Source of the DNA: Aporrectodea caliginosa
Lineage: Eukaryota > Annelida > Clitellata > Crassiclitellata > Lumbricidae
Assembly (NCBI GenBank): GCA_020284085.1
Contig: JACEVL010000481.1
Span: 522,001 to 586,000, forward strand
Direction: 5' to 3'
DNA: 64,000 bases
In this document: piece by piece, positions 37,914 through 50,850 of the stretch
Layout: every line of letters starts with the position of its first letter
Numbering within the stretch: the first letter of the stretch is position 1
Made by a program: the position numbers and the translations under genes
Notes under the pieces: generated by a model
Seen by the model: the letters and a program-made list of their open reading frames with translations, nothing else
Database searches by the model: none
What the model was told of the DNA's origin: nothing

Positions 37914-38020
37914 ACGTGTGTGTGTGTATGTGTGTGTGTATGTGTGTGTGAGTGTGTGTATGTGTGTGTGTGTGAGTGTGTGTGTGTGTGTGTGTGCGTG
38001 CGTGCGTGGTGCACGCGCGC
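37914..38020. repeat. (TG)n microsatellite, interrupted
   Basis: TG units with TA and AG interruptions, followed by a GCGTGCGTG stretch. ORFs on both strands here are translations of the repeat. Confidence 0.9.
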
Positions 38021-38204
38021 GTGTATGTACGTGTATGTGGGGGCGTATCCGGTTGTATAGCCGCGTCCTCTTCCAATAAATTTTCTGGGTCAGAGGCAGG
38101 TGATGACGTTTCCTTATCCCTCTGTCTCATCTGTTCTAGTCCTCATAATCACGCTTTCCTGTTGCTATTCGATCGACGGAGATACTGCTGCCGCCGTGCC
38201 GTAG

Positions 38205-38305
38205 ATTCGGACGGAGGCTGCCTAATCCCCGTTTAGATCCGGCAACTGGTTTCGAACCCATAACTCTCTTTGTGCAGAGGAGCGAGAGCTCTGTCGCCGT
38301 AACCT
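38205..38305 (-). mobile_element. tRNA-like SINE head fragment
   Basis: On the minus strand the B-box-like GGGTTCGAAACC (printed GGTTTCGAACCC at about 38229) sits downstream of GTTACGGCGACAGAGCTCTC. It is similar in arrangement to the SINE heads at 7990-8212 and 59733-59850. Weak and truncated. Confidence 0.4.
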
Positions 38306-38519
38306 GTCCTTCCGCCGAGTCCTATCTGACAACCTGTATCTGTGTAGATTTTCGCAGCAGAGGGCCAGAGATATTATTAACAAACCGATGTAAATATCTA
38401 TGCTGCGAAGGAGGAGGTGGTGGTGGCGGCTTTCTTTGTCTCAAGGAAGATGGACGACGGCCGAAGTATCCGTCCAGCTACTTCCGTATCCGGTGACAGG
38501 TCTGAGCTCGGCGCCAAAT

Positions 38520-38660
38520 ATACGGACGGTGTATTGCGATGGCTAATCATAACCGTTGATGGAAAATAAATAGCATTTAATTGCCACCAATAAAATGAAA
38601 TTGCATTCACGGTCCCTACAACAATGCATCCTATTGGACGTAACCTCCAGTCTCGTTTGT
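38520..38660. promoter_or_regulatory. candidate homeodomain-site-rich block
   Basis: Within about 140 bases there are several ATTA/TAAT cores and related words (GGCTAATCATAACC, AATAAATAGCATTTAATTG, CCAATAAAATG), and the block lacks any transposon signature. It looks like a possible conserved regulatory element. No evidence beyond composition. Confidence 0.2.
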
Positions 38661-38721
38661 AACTCATACACACGCACAATGGGCTTGTGTAAATAAATAT
38701 TCAGATGTTAACATCATTTGC

Positions 38722-38722
38722 A

Positions 38723-38788
<66 letters not shown>
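38722..38788. repeat. (AT)n microsatellite
   Basis: About 33 AT units with one early interruption. Short ORFs here encode only Tyr/Ile repeats. Confidence 0.95.
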
Positions 38789-38792
<4 letters not shown>

Positions 38793-39234
38793 TCTAACAT
38801 TGGCATGGGTGTAATACATTGTCACCAGAAGCAGAGGTGTGCCTATCTCTGTATACAGCATTGCCATTTATCAATTGCCTCTGTCTTGTGCTCGTCTCCA
38901 TGATTCGCGCGTAGCCCAATGTTCAGTGGGTGATGATCCACCGCCACTGTCCGGGTTCATTTGGGCTTTGGTCGTCTGACCGGTCTCTTCCAGCCGCTTA
39001 AATCAAGGATCTGAGCGCCCTAACGCGGTCCTACCTGGTATCGAACCGAGCGGTCACCCAACATCCGGAGTCGTCTAGTTTCGATAGCATCTCCGAGTCT
39101 TGGGTCGGTCCCGTGCACCCAACATTTCTGCATTGGTGATATGCTTCGCATATGGAAGTCGCAGGATTCTCATCCGGAACCACTGTTGCAAGGCACACAG
39201 CTTCTTCTCTAAACCGTCAGCCCATAAATCAGCA

Positions 39235-39425
39235 CAGAGCCGGTTTTAGGTAAAGGCGATATAGGCGGCTGCCTAGAGCGGCATTTTCAAGACGCGGCAA
39301 ATTCCGGCAAAAATAAAGCAAGAAAAGCATATTTAAACAAAATAACTATTAGATATGAAAAGTGGCTGCATTTTTGTCATTGCCTATTGCACAAAACTGT
39401 CAAAGGTTGTCAAAGGCCGCCTCTG
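39235..39425. mobile_element. hAT-type MITE (191 bp) with perfect 8-bp duplication
   Basis: It begins CAGAGCCGGTTTTAGG and ends AAAGGCCGCCTCTG. AATCAGCA flanks it exactly on both sides (39227-39234 and 39426-39433). It starts with CAGAGCCGG like the nested MITE at 25876-26254, so the two may share a transposase. It is too short to code. Confidence 0.85.
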
Positions 39426-40284
39426 AATCAGCACAAATAATATAAATCGGCACAGGATGCGAGAGTGAAAGAACACAAAAGCCTGGTCGTGTTTAATTGA
39501 GAAGCCTTTCAATGACACGACATAACATCAGATTGCAACACGCCCCCAAAGACTGCTCTTGGGCACTCGAAAGCAGAGGCTTTTATCCCTATTCTGGGAG
39601 GGCGCAAGTTGAGGCCAGTGAAAAACAGAGGGAAGTGTTTCTTTTCAATTTTTTATCACACTTTCTACAAGTTACAGAGTCTTCACTCACAGTCCTGTGA
39701 AAGACCCACCTTTCTTGTAGTGTGAACCGATTAAGTCGCTCGATTTTGTTAACACTCTGTACTAATGAGTTATGAAGTCCTCGTTCTTAATCTCACGACG
39801 TTATCGTCTGCATTATGATGTCATGAATGATGATGGAAAGGACGACCATGCTGTCGAAGATGATGCTGAACCTCCCGAAAGTAGTGGAAGAGATGGGCCT
39901 TCCAAAGTTTTGTCAATCCACTCAGAGCGTTGCAAGGACTCTCAGGATTTCCCGTATTGAATGTCACATACAAGATACTTGTGTCACTTGCAATTACAAG
40001 CAGCAGGGCTCAGAGAGCTGTGAGCAGAGTTCGACTCATTAAACAATGTTGAACGATTGGTTTTCCTCATTTATGATAGGGCCTACTCAGCTCCGAGAAA
40101 GACATAGGCCTAGTGGAAAACATTCCAGATGATAGAATTATCTCGAGTTTGCTATTCTGTCAAGTGTCAACACCACTTCAAAAGCTCTTACTAAAGAAAG
40201 CCTAATCTGAAACTGACACGGATTCCAACTAAATCACTGAATCACTGATAGAGTAGGCTAATCGTAATCGTAATCGTAACCTCG

Positions 40285-40660
40285 AGATTTCTAGAGCGCC
40301 CACAAAAGCGAAATCGTAGTAACCAGCTTATTCACAGGCGCTTAATCAAAACAGAATCGATAGGCAGGGGGGTCAAGATCCAATGAGTCTATCTGACAGT
40401 TAGACGGCTAAGGTGGATGATGTTTAGAGTTGCAATAGCGAGGGAGGTGAGGGCAAGAGAAGGAATCGGGATAGGATTTCTGAAAAAGCAGTGTTTCAGT
40501 TTTGAGTGGAAGACCTGTGGAGAGATAGCAAGAGGTGAGATTTTGATGGGTTCGTGGGATGGATCGGATATTTGTCGCAGCACTGGTGGGAGTTTGTTCC
40601 AAAGAGGCGGTACAGCTATGACTATATGGTGATAGTTCATGTGTTCAGAATGCATCATTA
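40285..40660 (-). mobile_element. LINE ORF2 C-terminal remnant
   Basis: The minus strand reads IAVPPLWNKLPPVLRQISDP followed by FHSKLKHCFFRNP. This is the box around the conserved P-x-x-WN-x-LP of non-LTR ORF2 C-termini. The 3' side (GAGCGCCCACAAAAGCGAAA near 40291 in print) recurs at about 35464. It is dead, with no intact upstream domain. Confidence 0.6.
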
Positions 40661-42591
40661 TGCTTGGGTAGTAATAATGAATATTGACTATGACGTGTGA
40701 CTGTGTCCCTTGTTACGTGTATAAGTTGTGTCTGTACAAATACAATACCACAATGTGTTGATTCGCCACTAAATTAATATGCATATTTTAGCAGAGTGAC
40801 GACAAATTTATGAATCACAGACACATTCATCTAATCAGAAATGAGCTAAAACTCACGTCGGCAATTATATGGGATCTGTGAGAGAGGGAAGGCCCGGCCC
40901 TGGATGGGAGCCGGGATGGGAAGAAGAGGGATTGAGTCCGGTTGTTTAGTGGAGATAGAAGCCAATGCACTCAAAGGATAATAAGGTAAAGCTGATCGAT
41001 CCATTGGCGACATGTACCTTGCTTTGTTTCTGATGTCTAGACAGATGATAGCAGTAGACCTGAGACTATATATATAGGCGGTGCGTGGCTGTTGCGCAAC
41101 TCGAATATGGATGAGACTGGTGTAGGCCTACAACATCCAGGTGGGCACTCTCTTTAATCAAAGCATAGGCTACAGTACATAGGCCTAACAACTCATCTTC
41201 TTTATGCGTGTTGCGGAGATCGAACACTCATCATAGATTTGGAGTTAAAGCTGTGTGTCTTTTAATTGTGTCAATGGTACCTAAGGTTCCCCATGGTGCT
41301 AATGGGAAACCTTGCCTTTCCCCATGTGGGGCATTTCAAGAGGTATATCGGTGCAGGATGAATATGCATCCAATAATAATATTGTCGTAGATAATCTAAC
41401 TCAGGGCAGTCCGGCCTTTTTGGACACACCACAAGTTGCTAAGACGATCAAAGCCACACTCTACAAGATCTGTTCCCTGTGAACAGCCTGGATGAGACCA
41501 AGTGGGGATATCGTCGCCAGATCACAGATCGACACGACTGGTCGAGTGCTCTCTACTCCGATGAAACTTCGGACTACATACGGCCTGGAGACGAGTCGAG
41601 ACTAGATAATGCGCGAACCGTGCTGTGGAAACAATGACACTCTAAAAAGGTGCACACCCTAGATGATGATAATGATGATGATTAGGCTACGTTGATGATG
41701 AGAACGTTGATGATGAGAACAAACACATGCCTGTCTATTCTGCACCACCCTTGTTAAGATCGTATGTATATCTGTCTACTACTTCTTGTAAACACAAAAC
41801 TCGGTAGAGGGAAGCGAATTAAAAACTGAAACTTGTAAGTTTATTGCTTCTCTAGCATACATAAGGTTCAAAGATTTCCTGCAGCCTTCTTTATATAGGC
41901 GTACCCCCCTTCTGCCATTTTGTCTGTCTGCCTATGTGTCCGTCCGTCCGTCCGTCTGTCTGTCTGTCCACCTGAAGCTGGTAGTTTGCAATGAAGTGCT
42001 TTAATGAGGCCATTTTGTCATCTTATCTCATCCAGAAGAGGTCTACAACGCACAGCGATCACATCGTCATCCGCTTCAGCAAGACGAGGAGGCCTCCTCC
42101 ACGCTCGACACATTACGACCTCCGCTTCCTGTTTGTCCTTCTCCTTCTCCCATTATTTATTACGCGCTCCGTTGTAATCTCCGATCGTCAGAATTTGAAC
42201 CCGATGCATTCCAGTCGACCGTCGAGGACCCGGAATCAACTATCTAGCCGCGAATCCGCCTCAGTCTGGACGTTTTTGACGATGGCTTTATTAAAATCTC
42301 AATGGCGGAAAGGAAACACTCGTATCAGACGCGACGTGCCACTCAACGATTGGTCGACGCGCCACGTTACGCTGGTTCCCCAACAATCTGGGAAGACGAC
42401 CATCTGGTTCTCTTGAAGGACAAACTTTGTAGCGTTGTAGAGCAACCGTAGTCCAAGGACAGTGTAGTGCTGCACGTGCTATAGCCTACATAAAACTAAT
42501 GGGAAGTTGCTTGCCGTAAGCCTATATGCTTTTGCTATAATCGTGAACTGGCTTGAAAAAGCACACCTTTTGCAAAATAGCTACTATTAGA
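40661..42591. other. intergenic sequence, no gene seen
   Basis: No supportable exon. A tandem CCGTCCGTCTGT tract is at 41940-41970. A GC-richer block (42000-42420) has an open frame without recognisable motifs and might be regulatory or a decayed coding segment. Confidence 0.35.
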
Positions 42592-43558
42592 CAGTGTTAT
42601 TTCTATTAACTGTAACTGTAACTGAAATAGCAAAATAACTGAAAAATGTCTTGTAGTTAACTGTAACTGTAACTGAAATTGAAAAATGCTGAATAACGGA
42701 AACTTTAATAGTCACTGAAAAAAAAATTATAACTGAAAAATTACAAAAGTTAACTTGAAAATGAAACATGAGCTCTTCCTTACTTACTTTTTGAATTCTT
42801 GAATAGTAATCCTACTCTAGTCTATGGTCAGTTTTCTTTGCTCATTTCACTCCCGGTTCCTTTTCAGTTTTCTATGCTCATTTCCCTTCAGGTTCCTTCT
42901 CCTTTCATTGTGTTGCCGATGGCGCTAAACCGTGAAACAATCGACGACTACGAGAACAATGTTTAAGCCAAGTAGTGGTCGAAAAGTAGAAAGTGGCGTG
43001 TGGGAATATTTTGTTTATGAAGCCGCAGATGACAAGAGTCGATGTTGTGTTCACGCTGTTTCTGGCAAGGAAACTGAAAACCATGAGTGTGGCATGCTAA
43101 TAGTCAGAAAAAATGCGACAAATCTTCTAAATAATTTGCACAGCAAAACATAAGTATGTGTATGCAAAAGACTTCCTATCCGCGCCAGCTTCACAAGCAT
43201 ATAAAATTATTGAGCTTGTTTTCTCAGTTTGGTTTTATGCGCACGAAAGCGGAACAGATCTCGAGCAAGTTAGTGTTAATCTGGAACGTCGTGCTTTCCT
43301 TAAAGTTAACCGACAATACGTTAAATCGGATTGACTTGCTGCGTAAATATTTCTGGTAACTGTTCAGAATACTTGTGGTCAGTGTGTAAGTTATGACATT
43401 TGAAAAATAATTACTGAAACTGTAACTAACTGAAAAATAAAAAAAATAACTGAAACTGAAAACTCTGAATGCAGTTAACTGTAACTATAACTGTAACTGA
43501 AAAATTATAAATTAGGTAACTGTAACTGTAACTGAAAACCATAACTGAAATAACACTG
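42592..43558 (+). mobile_element. hAT element (967 bp) with BED-finger remnant and perfect 8-bp duplication
   Basis: The ends are CAGTGTTATTTC and, inverted, CAGTGTTATTTC, flanked by CTATTAGA on both sides (42584-42591 and 43559-43566). Both subterminal regions carry many AACTGTAACTGAAA repeats in opposite orientation. The open frame at 42932-43153 reads SGVWEYFVYEAADDKSRC then NATNLLNNLHSK, the layout of a BED zinc-finger transposase N-terminus (W/Y-F aromatic motif, Cys, then L-x-x-H). The C-x2-C pair itself is disturbed. The catalytic and dimerisation regions are missing, so it is internally deleted. Confidence 0.9.
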
Positions 43559-44164
43559 CTATTAGAATTTATCGCCATTTTGAATAAAAGCTAAAGTCTA
43601 TTCCACTCTGTGTTCGAAGAATTGCCAGTAGGAGATAAATATTAAGTTTTGTCAGTGGGCAGTTACGCTAATAAGACCACGTTTATGAGGCGCCTATTTA
43701 GTATAATTATCTTTTGGCGGAAGGCTAGGCTGTTTCCATAGGGAGTTGTTCTATTCCAACAAATTAATATAAAAACAAGCCGCCAATCGACTGATGTGGC
43801 TTCGACAAAAGGTTCAAGTATGATAGCCTGTTACATACAGCCGATTGGCGTAGGTCCCAATTGTTTGATCGAGAGTTTGATTAATTAATCAAATCGCCAG
43901 CTATGCGTGAAGTTCTATTAGTTCCAGATGGTCGAACGCTGACAGAGGGTTAATGGCTAAATGGCTTCTTCTGTTATTTTCGGTGCTTGTCCAGAATAAA
44001 CATTTTGCGAAACTAAATATTGCTGGTACAGAAATATTTATTCTGGAGTAATTCCGCCTCGCTCTAAAAGAAACTGTAGGTGTAAATGTAAAGTAACGCA
44101 ATGCAACGCAATGTGATTTTTATATAATGCGATATTACGTCATGCTATAGCCTACTGTGCTAGC

Positions 44165-44775
44165 TACGTTGAATCAATCAATCAATGTGTTCATTGAATT
44201 ATTGATTGCCGTAGAACGTAAACGTCATATCAATGTGACAACACAATTTTAGTAGATACATCATACATTGAACAAATTAAATCTTAATAATAGTTTAAAT
44301 TGGGTTCCTTTTAATGGATAGCAAACGGGGAAGCCCAAAAGAGATCATAGGAGAGCAGATCATAACAGCACACCATTTATGTGTCATTTTATGTTTTGTA
44401 TGACAGTCATGTCATATTATTCGACGAATCCGTGACATGGATACTTCAATAAGACCTGGAAGGAATTCTTCAATCGTATACTAGTTGGGAGATATCAAAC
44501 GTGTAAAAGAAGTTGTTTTATCTATGCCGAGCGGCTGTTTAGTTCGGTAAATGGATAGGACTTCTAATTGTAATATTCGATTAATTTCATTTGAAAGATT
44601 AGGAAATACAATGCATGTAGCTACACAAGCACACTGCTTCGATACTGACAATCAATCAATCGATTCTTTTATTGTAACCATAGTACAAGGTACAGAAACA
44701 GTGATAAGTTTAACATAGGCAAACAGGAAACAAGGGAGACCCAAAAGGGATAAAGTCCCGCTAAAATAGGGACAA
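44165..44775 (-). mobile_element. two LINE/SINE 3'-end fragments
   Basis: Two stretches begin with AATCAATCAAT repeats (44173 and 44652 in print) and continue to similar blocks, ATAGCAAACGGGGAAGCCC and ATAGGCAAACAGGAAACAAG, followed by CCCAAAAG. They look like tail-end fragments of one retroelement family in minus orientation. The family is unknown. Confidence 0.45.
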
Positions 44776-44862
44776 CCACTTTCTCGAGACTAATTGCACA
44801 TGCTATACAATGTCATATACCAGCATGAATTGCATCATAAATGTATTATGAAATTACAATAT

Positions 44863-44915
44863 GCCCACACACACACGCGCACACACACGCACTCACACAC
44901 TCACATACACGCCCA
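44863..44915. repeat. (CA)n-rich microsatellite
   Basis: Interrupted CACACA/CACTCA/CACGC repeats. From 44916 to 45775 no gene is seen; 45560-45620 contains a TTTATAGCGCCTCTC block resembling the family B tail. Confidence 0.7.
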
Positions 44916-45779
44916 CAGGCTACGGATTCATGGAAGTGCATGACGTATGAATGGAAGTCTGGAGGATGGAAGGGTGGATGGCCGGACGCATGCACCTGCT
45001 GCATCAGATGAGTGGATGGTAGTAGCATCCATATAAACAGAACTTTCCTGTGGAGAGCTCATCACTTTGTCGAGGACCTGCAGCTAACGTGGTGTTCACT
45101 TCACTTCTTTCGTCTCGGATACAGCTTACACGCACGCTGAACAGTCAGGAAGAGAATTTAGTAAGCATCAGTTTATTAGCAATTTCTTTGAAGTATTGTC
45201 TGATAATCTTTAAATATATTGTAACTCAATTTCAGTATACGAAACTATGATTATCATTTTAAATTATTCACTCTTTTAAATCATCCATAGGAAATATTGC
45301 TCGTTAATTTGGTTTTTATGCGATAAAACGTCCATGTTGAACCATTTCCGAATTTCAAATCTCAGTCCATATATAAAGTAGACTGATAAAGCACCTTCTT
45401 AAATTGACGGTAAATTTCACCGTAGCTGATTCAAAATACTAAAATTATTGTTGCAAAACTAAAAGTTCAATTTTTACTACTTGAAAATTGGAATAAAAAA
45501 TTTGTTTTAATAAAATCAGTGAATTATTAGGAATCGTGCATTAGATATATTTGTATTGTATGCTGCCTATAAACTTTTATAGCGCCTCTCGCAGTGCACA
45601 CCAATTAGAGGTGCGCATGCACATAGTTGCAACTACAATGTAATCTTGCGTAAATGGTTGCATTGCATTTCACGTGATGTAACCAAGCACTACAGTTCTT
45701 TATTGCATACAACTTAATCATTAATGTTACTGCTATTAACATGCACTAACCTACAACTATTCCCTGCACAAAGTAGCCT

Positions 45780-46275
45780 ATCTCCGTGAACCCTTCACCA
45801 TCCATGCTCCACGCGATCCTCCTCCTACCTCAGTCTTTCTCGACCCCCGGTGACCATCTCAAGTTCTTCGACCGAGCCATATCCAACATGCACCACGACT
45901 CAGGAACGATCTCCCTACCAAATTCCGCAAATTTTGGGTACTTCCATCATCATTGTCACCCGCCGTCCATCATCCGCTTCAGGCTCCTCTATATATCACC
46001 TCTCGGGCTTTCCACTCAAAACTAAAGTCTCACCTTTTCAAAAATTCCTACTCTGACTCATCTGCTCCTCTGCCTTTCAATTATTCTCGACCTAAACGAC
46101 ACCGGCATTAGCAGCTGATCTGCCTCCTGTCCTAATTTGGACCCCTCTGGAAACCGGACTCAGACCTCCTTTTGACTACTCTTTGCAAAACTCCTCGGAC
46201 TCGACGCAGCGCTCATGTATAAGCTGGTGCCCCGAGCTTGGCTTTGGAAAGACGCTGTAGAAGTTTGGAGTTTAT
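45780..46275 (+). mobile_element. LINE ORF2 C-terminal remnant
   Basis: The plus strand gives SGFPLKTKVSPFQKFLL after Ser/Thr-rich sequence. This matches in arrangement the SPQVFHSKLKHCFF segment of the fragment at 40285-40660. The segment ends near GACGCTGTAGAAGTTTGGAG, a diverged form of the shared tail. Many stops; a decayed copy. Confidence 0.5.
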
Positions 46276-48094
46276 GATTACGCTTATGAATGAAATCTCC
46301 TTCGGCTGAGGAGCAGACGCGACCACAGAAGACCAGCGACAGGGAACCTCTGTGTTACTGCTAGGTGTATGAGGAAAAGTACAATGTCAGTGTAATGCAA
46401 CACAGGATTTTCCTTGATTGACAAGAGTATTGTGTTGAAAGTAGAGTTGGCAGTTCGATCCCAATGGTCACCTTAGCCGGAATTAATAAAACTCGGGCAC
46501 ATGGTTGGGTTTAATCTCCTATCAAGTTGAGTTTCAAAATTATCCTCCCACACTCTGTATTGAATAATACGTATACATTTAGCTGTAAGAGACTGAAGAG
46601 TAAAATATTTTAGCCACAAGCGACAAAGAAAGTAGGCCTACTGTAGTAGTTTTATATGGAATAATATAAGTTTTTAACAGGTCGCTCTAAAATGCGCTAC
46701 AGACTCTGTAGTCGCGAAACTCTGGGGTGCTTTTCATCCCCATCTGGAACGCGCCTCGAGTTTTAGAAAGTATTTCCAAATCTAGCAACCGACCCACAGC
46801 CAAAATTACACGAATCGAGTGAGAAATTGGGAATCTTGATTTGTGTTATTGGTATGACCAGAAAGTAACAAATTATTTGAAGCGAATTCTAACCATTGCT
46901 GTTTTTCACCAGTCTATATACGGCACTTTATTTCTGGTATTCTATAGGCATATGTATAGGCTGTATTGAAGTTATTTTAACGACCTACAGGCATACGAAT
47001 TTCTTTCGCATGATAGACGTAACTGTTTGCTAAGTTTACGGGAGGCACCTTTTTAACAGGATTAAGTCGAAAGCACAGGTTAAATACATTACTCAGTCTG
47101 GAAAATTGTATTTTAGGTCACGCACACTATTTGTCGGTTGCGCAGGAAGGGATTAATTCTCCGAAGTCCAACTTGCAATAACTAAAACACGCATCGTAAG
47201 TATGAATTAGGTCCTAACTAGTAATTGATTTGTTGTGTCTATGTAGGCTATAGGCTACCAGCCCGATAAGAATTGTTAGATCAATTTTATTAGTGAGGAT
47301 TTTTATGACATAATAAACTTCTATGTCTGCTTATATTAATAAACGAAGGTATGTGTGTATTGAAAACTTCGTATAGCGACTTTTTGATACCTCTTATGTA
47401 CGTACGTTTATTACATAGTGTGGAGCCGTGGACCGTATGTGCTCTTACACCGAGCTTACACACACAAACACACACACACGCACACGCACGCACCATATTT
47501 TGGCCTACATGTATAACTCATGCATTGCTATTGTATGTTCAACTTAACTAAGGCATTACTATTGCATAGATAGATATAATTATAGCCTACTTTTCAGTGC
47601 CTTGTGAGGTACTTCAAAAGGTCTCAAAGATTTAGCCAAATGCATACACAATAAATATTATACAGTTCGACCGGCTACGCACTTTCTGGTGAGCACATTA
47701 ATAGTTTAGCTGGACTGACGGTTTCTTATACAATTGTAACGTCTATGACGACAACCTGTTAGGTCAACAGTCAGTTACAAGGTCAGCAGCCTTTACGCAT
47801 GATAGCCAGTGTAGACATTGGCCTATACTATAGTAAATAGGCTGTATGCTGAGAGCATTTATGTGGCGCTGTGGCTGATTTGTAGTCCATGTGACCTATT
47901 TAGCAAGGACGACGTGTTGTATTGGGGAGACGGTATCCTCTGATTAATCCTCTCCTTAAAATCCCACCTTAGACCAACGACGCGGAAAACGACCATACTA
48001 GTCGACGGAAAGATGGAGGTGGAGCAGGAGCAGGAGAAAGTGGACGGGATGGAAAGATGGCTGAAAAAGGGATCGAAAAAGATGGAAGATAGTT
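46276..48094. other. intergenic sequence, no gene seen
   Basis: Only short random ORFs. A CA/CG-rich microsatellite lies at 47456-47490. No element ends were recognised. Confidence 0.4.
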
Positions 48095-48335
48095 GGAATT
48101 GGGTTGCTGGCACTGCGGTCTGGAATGTGCTCCCTGCATAGCTGCGCCTGATTCCTAGGGTCCACTCCCATACTTTCCAGTGCCAGCTTAAAACTGTCCT
48201 CTTTAGCCAAGGTTGGATCGGGAGCGTTCCTGATTATTAACCTTTAATGGGCGCTACAATAAATCCTCGTAATGAATGAATGAACGAACGAACGAACGAA
48301 TGAATGAATGAATGAATGAATGAATGAATGAAAGG
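48095..48335 (+). mobile_element. LINE family B 3' end with AATG tail
   Basis: The plus strand reads VAGTAVWNVLPA, then a stop, then LRLIPRVHSHTFQCQLKTVL followed by FSQGW. The similar sequence GCGCTACAATAAAT and an AATGAATG tail (48271-48332) follow. It is the same family as the minus-strand copies near 37 kb, in opposite orientation and further decayed. Confidence 0.75.
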
Positions 48336-50360
48336 TTAAGACAAAAGGATGGAAGGGTTTATTCCGGAAATAGGGAGAAGTAGAAGACGAAAGCTAAAGA
48401 AAGAAGGAAGAATGTGCAAGAAGAAGGAGATCGAAGGTTATAGAGTTCAGGACAGGGACGCATTAAGGCTAGAGGGGGCTTGGGTGCTACATCACCCTTA
48501 GCACCCCCTTAATTCGGGCCTGATTCAGAAAGATGATGAGCTGGAAAATAACAACCAAACGACAAGTATTATGATAGATGGAGGATTAGGAGTGTAAAAT
48601 TAGAAGAGGAAATGGCCATTGGGGTTAAAGGGAACTGGTAAGGTTTTAAGCGATGATAGGGCGTGCAAATGTAATCATGCTCCTGTAGATGCTCTTCCGG
48701 AATAATTTGATGAACGTTAGCACGCCCCATCGTACTTGTTCCTCCCACCCAGCCACCCAAACGGCAGGCTGTTTCTTTGTGTCAAAGGACCGGTCGCCGG
48801 TCAGGACCACGCACATTGTTCGGGAAAATTAATCCAGGGCGATAATCCGTTGTAAGGACTTCCTGAGAGGAGCGGAATGTTCGGGACATGATAGCGACGG
48901 TCGTGCCAGACGGTCAATCGGTCATCTTTAACCTACGCCAAAGGAGGCTGCACATCACGGAGGAGAGGCAGAAGATCAGAGAGTAAAGGACCAGAGACGG
49001 AGGCACGGATTCATATATAGGCAAACAGACAAAGAGATGAAAGGACCCACACAGACAAGGAAAGGTGTGAAGATCTGAAGAAGAACTGAAAGAGAAAAAG
49101 GAGGGAATGGTGGATAAAAAGGCAAGAAGCGAGGAGGCAGTTGTAGCGATGGACAAAGAAACAAGGAAAGAGACAAAGGAGAGACCTTAACTCTCTGAGA
49201 GGTCATAAATCATGATGGGCGTGGTCAGAAATCTATTTGTAGAAGCATAAATATTAATCGATGGAAGGTCTATAATTAGCAACAGCTCACAATTTTCACA
49301 GCGTGTCAGTAAGAATGATAAATTCAGAAGAATTTTCAGCTGTTTGCTGATAGCTAGCCTTCATTATTAGGCCTATAAGTTAGTTAAAATTCACTTTTAT
49401 TGGATCTTAGCAGTACCGTAGGCCTAATAATCGCATGTCGCGGCGTAGGCTTCATATGATTGACGACAATTTGCGCAACTCTATATATATATTCGTTTAT
49501 TGAGAAAAACAATCTGACAAAAACGCAGAAATGCTAACATGAGTGAAAATGGATAAATGAAGTTCATTGGAAGATTTTATAATAAACTAGTAAATATTGT
49601 TATATAATTATCTGGGAATAAATTGAGATGATGCAAGTAGCCTACTCTTCAGACCATATCACTGGAGCATATTGCCAGCATAAAAGTTGAGCGCATAGGG
49701 CATTTAGTCCTATCGACAGCTGATTGAAGGAGACCTGAGAACTAAGCAATCTCGACCGCAAATGACCGGGATTTTTCTATTGTTGCTCGAAATTGCGGAA
49801 GACGCTGGCGGCCAAAGCGGATTCTTTCGTAAAAGAGTAATTGAATCGTAAACTTAGTTCGTGAAATCTGTGACGTGCTGGAAGATTTATGGATTCTTTC
49901 TTTAATTCAGTAGTCTAGCCTATACTGATTCGTGACTCTTGAGGAAGCTGAACTAGTAGGCCTATGAGGTTTACTTACCCACTCCAATCGGCACTTGATA
50001 AACTCCGAGATTGGAATCCGACTCATCACCCTATAGGCCTACTCGTCTCCTCATGACAGCGCGCGTGGTCGCCAGGGGTAGCCAACGTCGCGACATTTTT
50101 TTAGCATTTATTACTTGTTAAATTATGCCTATAAAAATTCCCAATTTTGATCTTCATTCTCTGTTACGAACAGTCTTTATGAAAGTCTTTGCTAGTCAGG
50201 AAAGCATTGTCGGCAACCCAGAAATGACCTGCGGACCGCTCTTTGACACCTCTGGAATAGGCGCTTAGAATTCGCTATTCATGGTCACTTCAATTGTAAA
50301 TTCGTTAAGATTGACTTAATTTTTTGCAGTTAAAGAGGCCTATATTCAATATTTAGGCCT

Positions 50361-50362
<2 letters not shown>
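48336..50362. other. intergenic sequence, no gene seen
   Basis: A purine-rich block (48345-48450) and a GA-rich block (49000-49200) give open minus-strand frames without motifs. A LINE-end-like TATTCGTTTATTGAG is near 49490. The region upstream of the neuropeptide gene may include its promoter and 5' exons, but none could be identified. Confidence 0.35.

Positions 50363-50420
<58 letters not shown>
50363..50420. repeat. (TA)n microsatellite
   Basis: About 29 uninterrupted TA units, roughly 450 bases upstream of the neuropeptide coding exon. Confidence 0.95.
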
Positions 50421-50423
<3 letters not shown>

Positions 50424-50810
50424 CAGTATTTTAGGATTACGCCTATGGTTTTATTATTATTTCATGTAAAACTTGATACCGCAAAAATGTTAATTTTTTA
50501 TTTCTGTCATCCATAGACCTATACCCATGCATATATATATGATGATAGGCTTTATATGGACTTCAATTTACTTTCTTCTTTACAATGTTAGTCGTCTTTA
50601 ATCCTTATAACCAAATATCGGGGTTCTGATTTCAAATCCTTATGAATCTTGACTTGTCTTGAGCCTCCCCATTGCTCTCCATTCGACCAGTCTTCTTGAT
50701 TCACGATTGTCTGGCCTTTGTGTAGGGTGAGGAGTTTCCTTGAAGCAGCTCAATATAAAATCCTGTTTAAATGACATTAAGCAATGTACTGTTATTCGTT
50801 CTTGTATTTT

Positions 50811-50815
50811 TTCAG
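50811..50815 (+). promoter_or_regulatory. probable splice acceptor before the neuropeptide coding exon
   Basis: A T-rich tract ending TATTTTTTCAG lies 35 bases before the start codon. It suggests that the coding exon begins at 50816 with a short piece of 5'UTR and that a non-coding first exon lies upstream. Inferred from the motif only. Confidence 0.5.
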
Positions 50816-50850
50816 ATATACACCGCAGGTGTAACTGATAACTGACGAGA

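Noticed and set aside
38935..39120. tRNA-like B box (GGTTCGATACC on the minus strand)
   Set aside because: No A box at the right distance and no second copy in the window to support a SINE call.
41405..41640. GC-richer segment with partly open + frame
   Set aside because: An early stop and no recognisable motif; it could not be assigned to any family.
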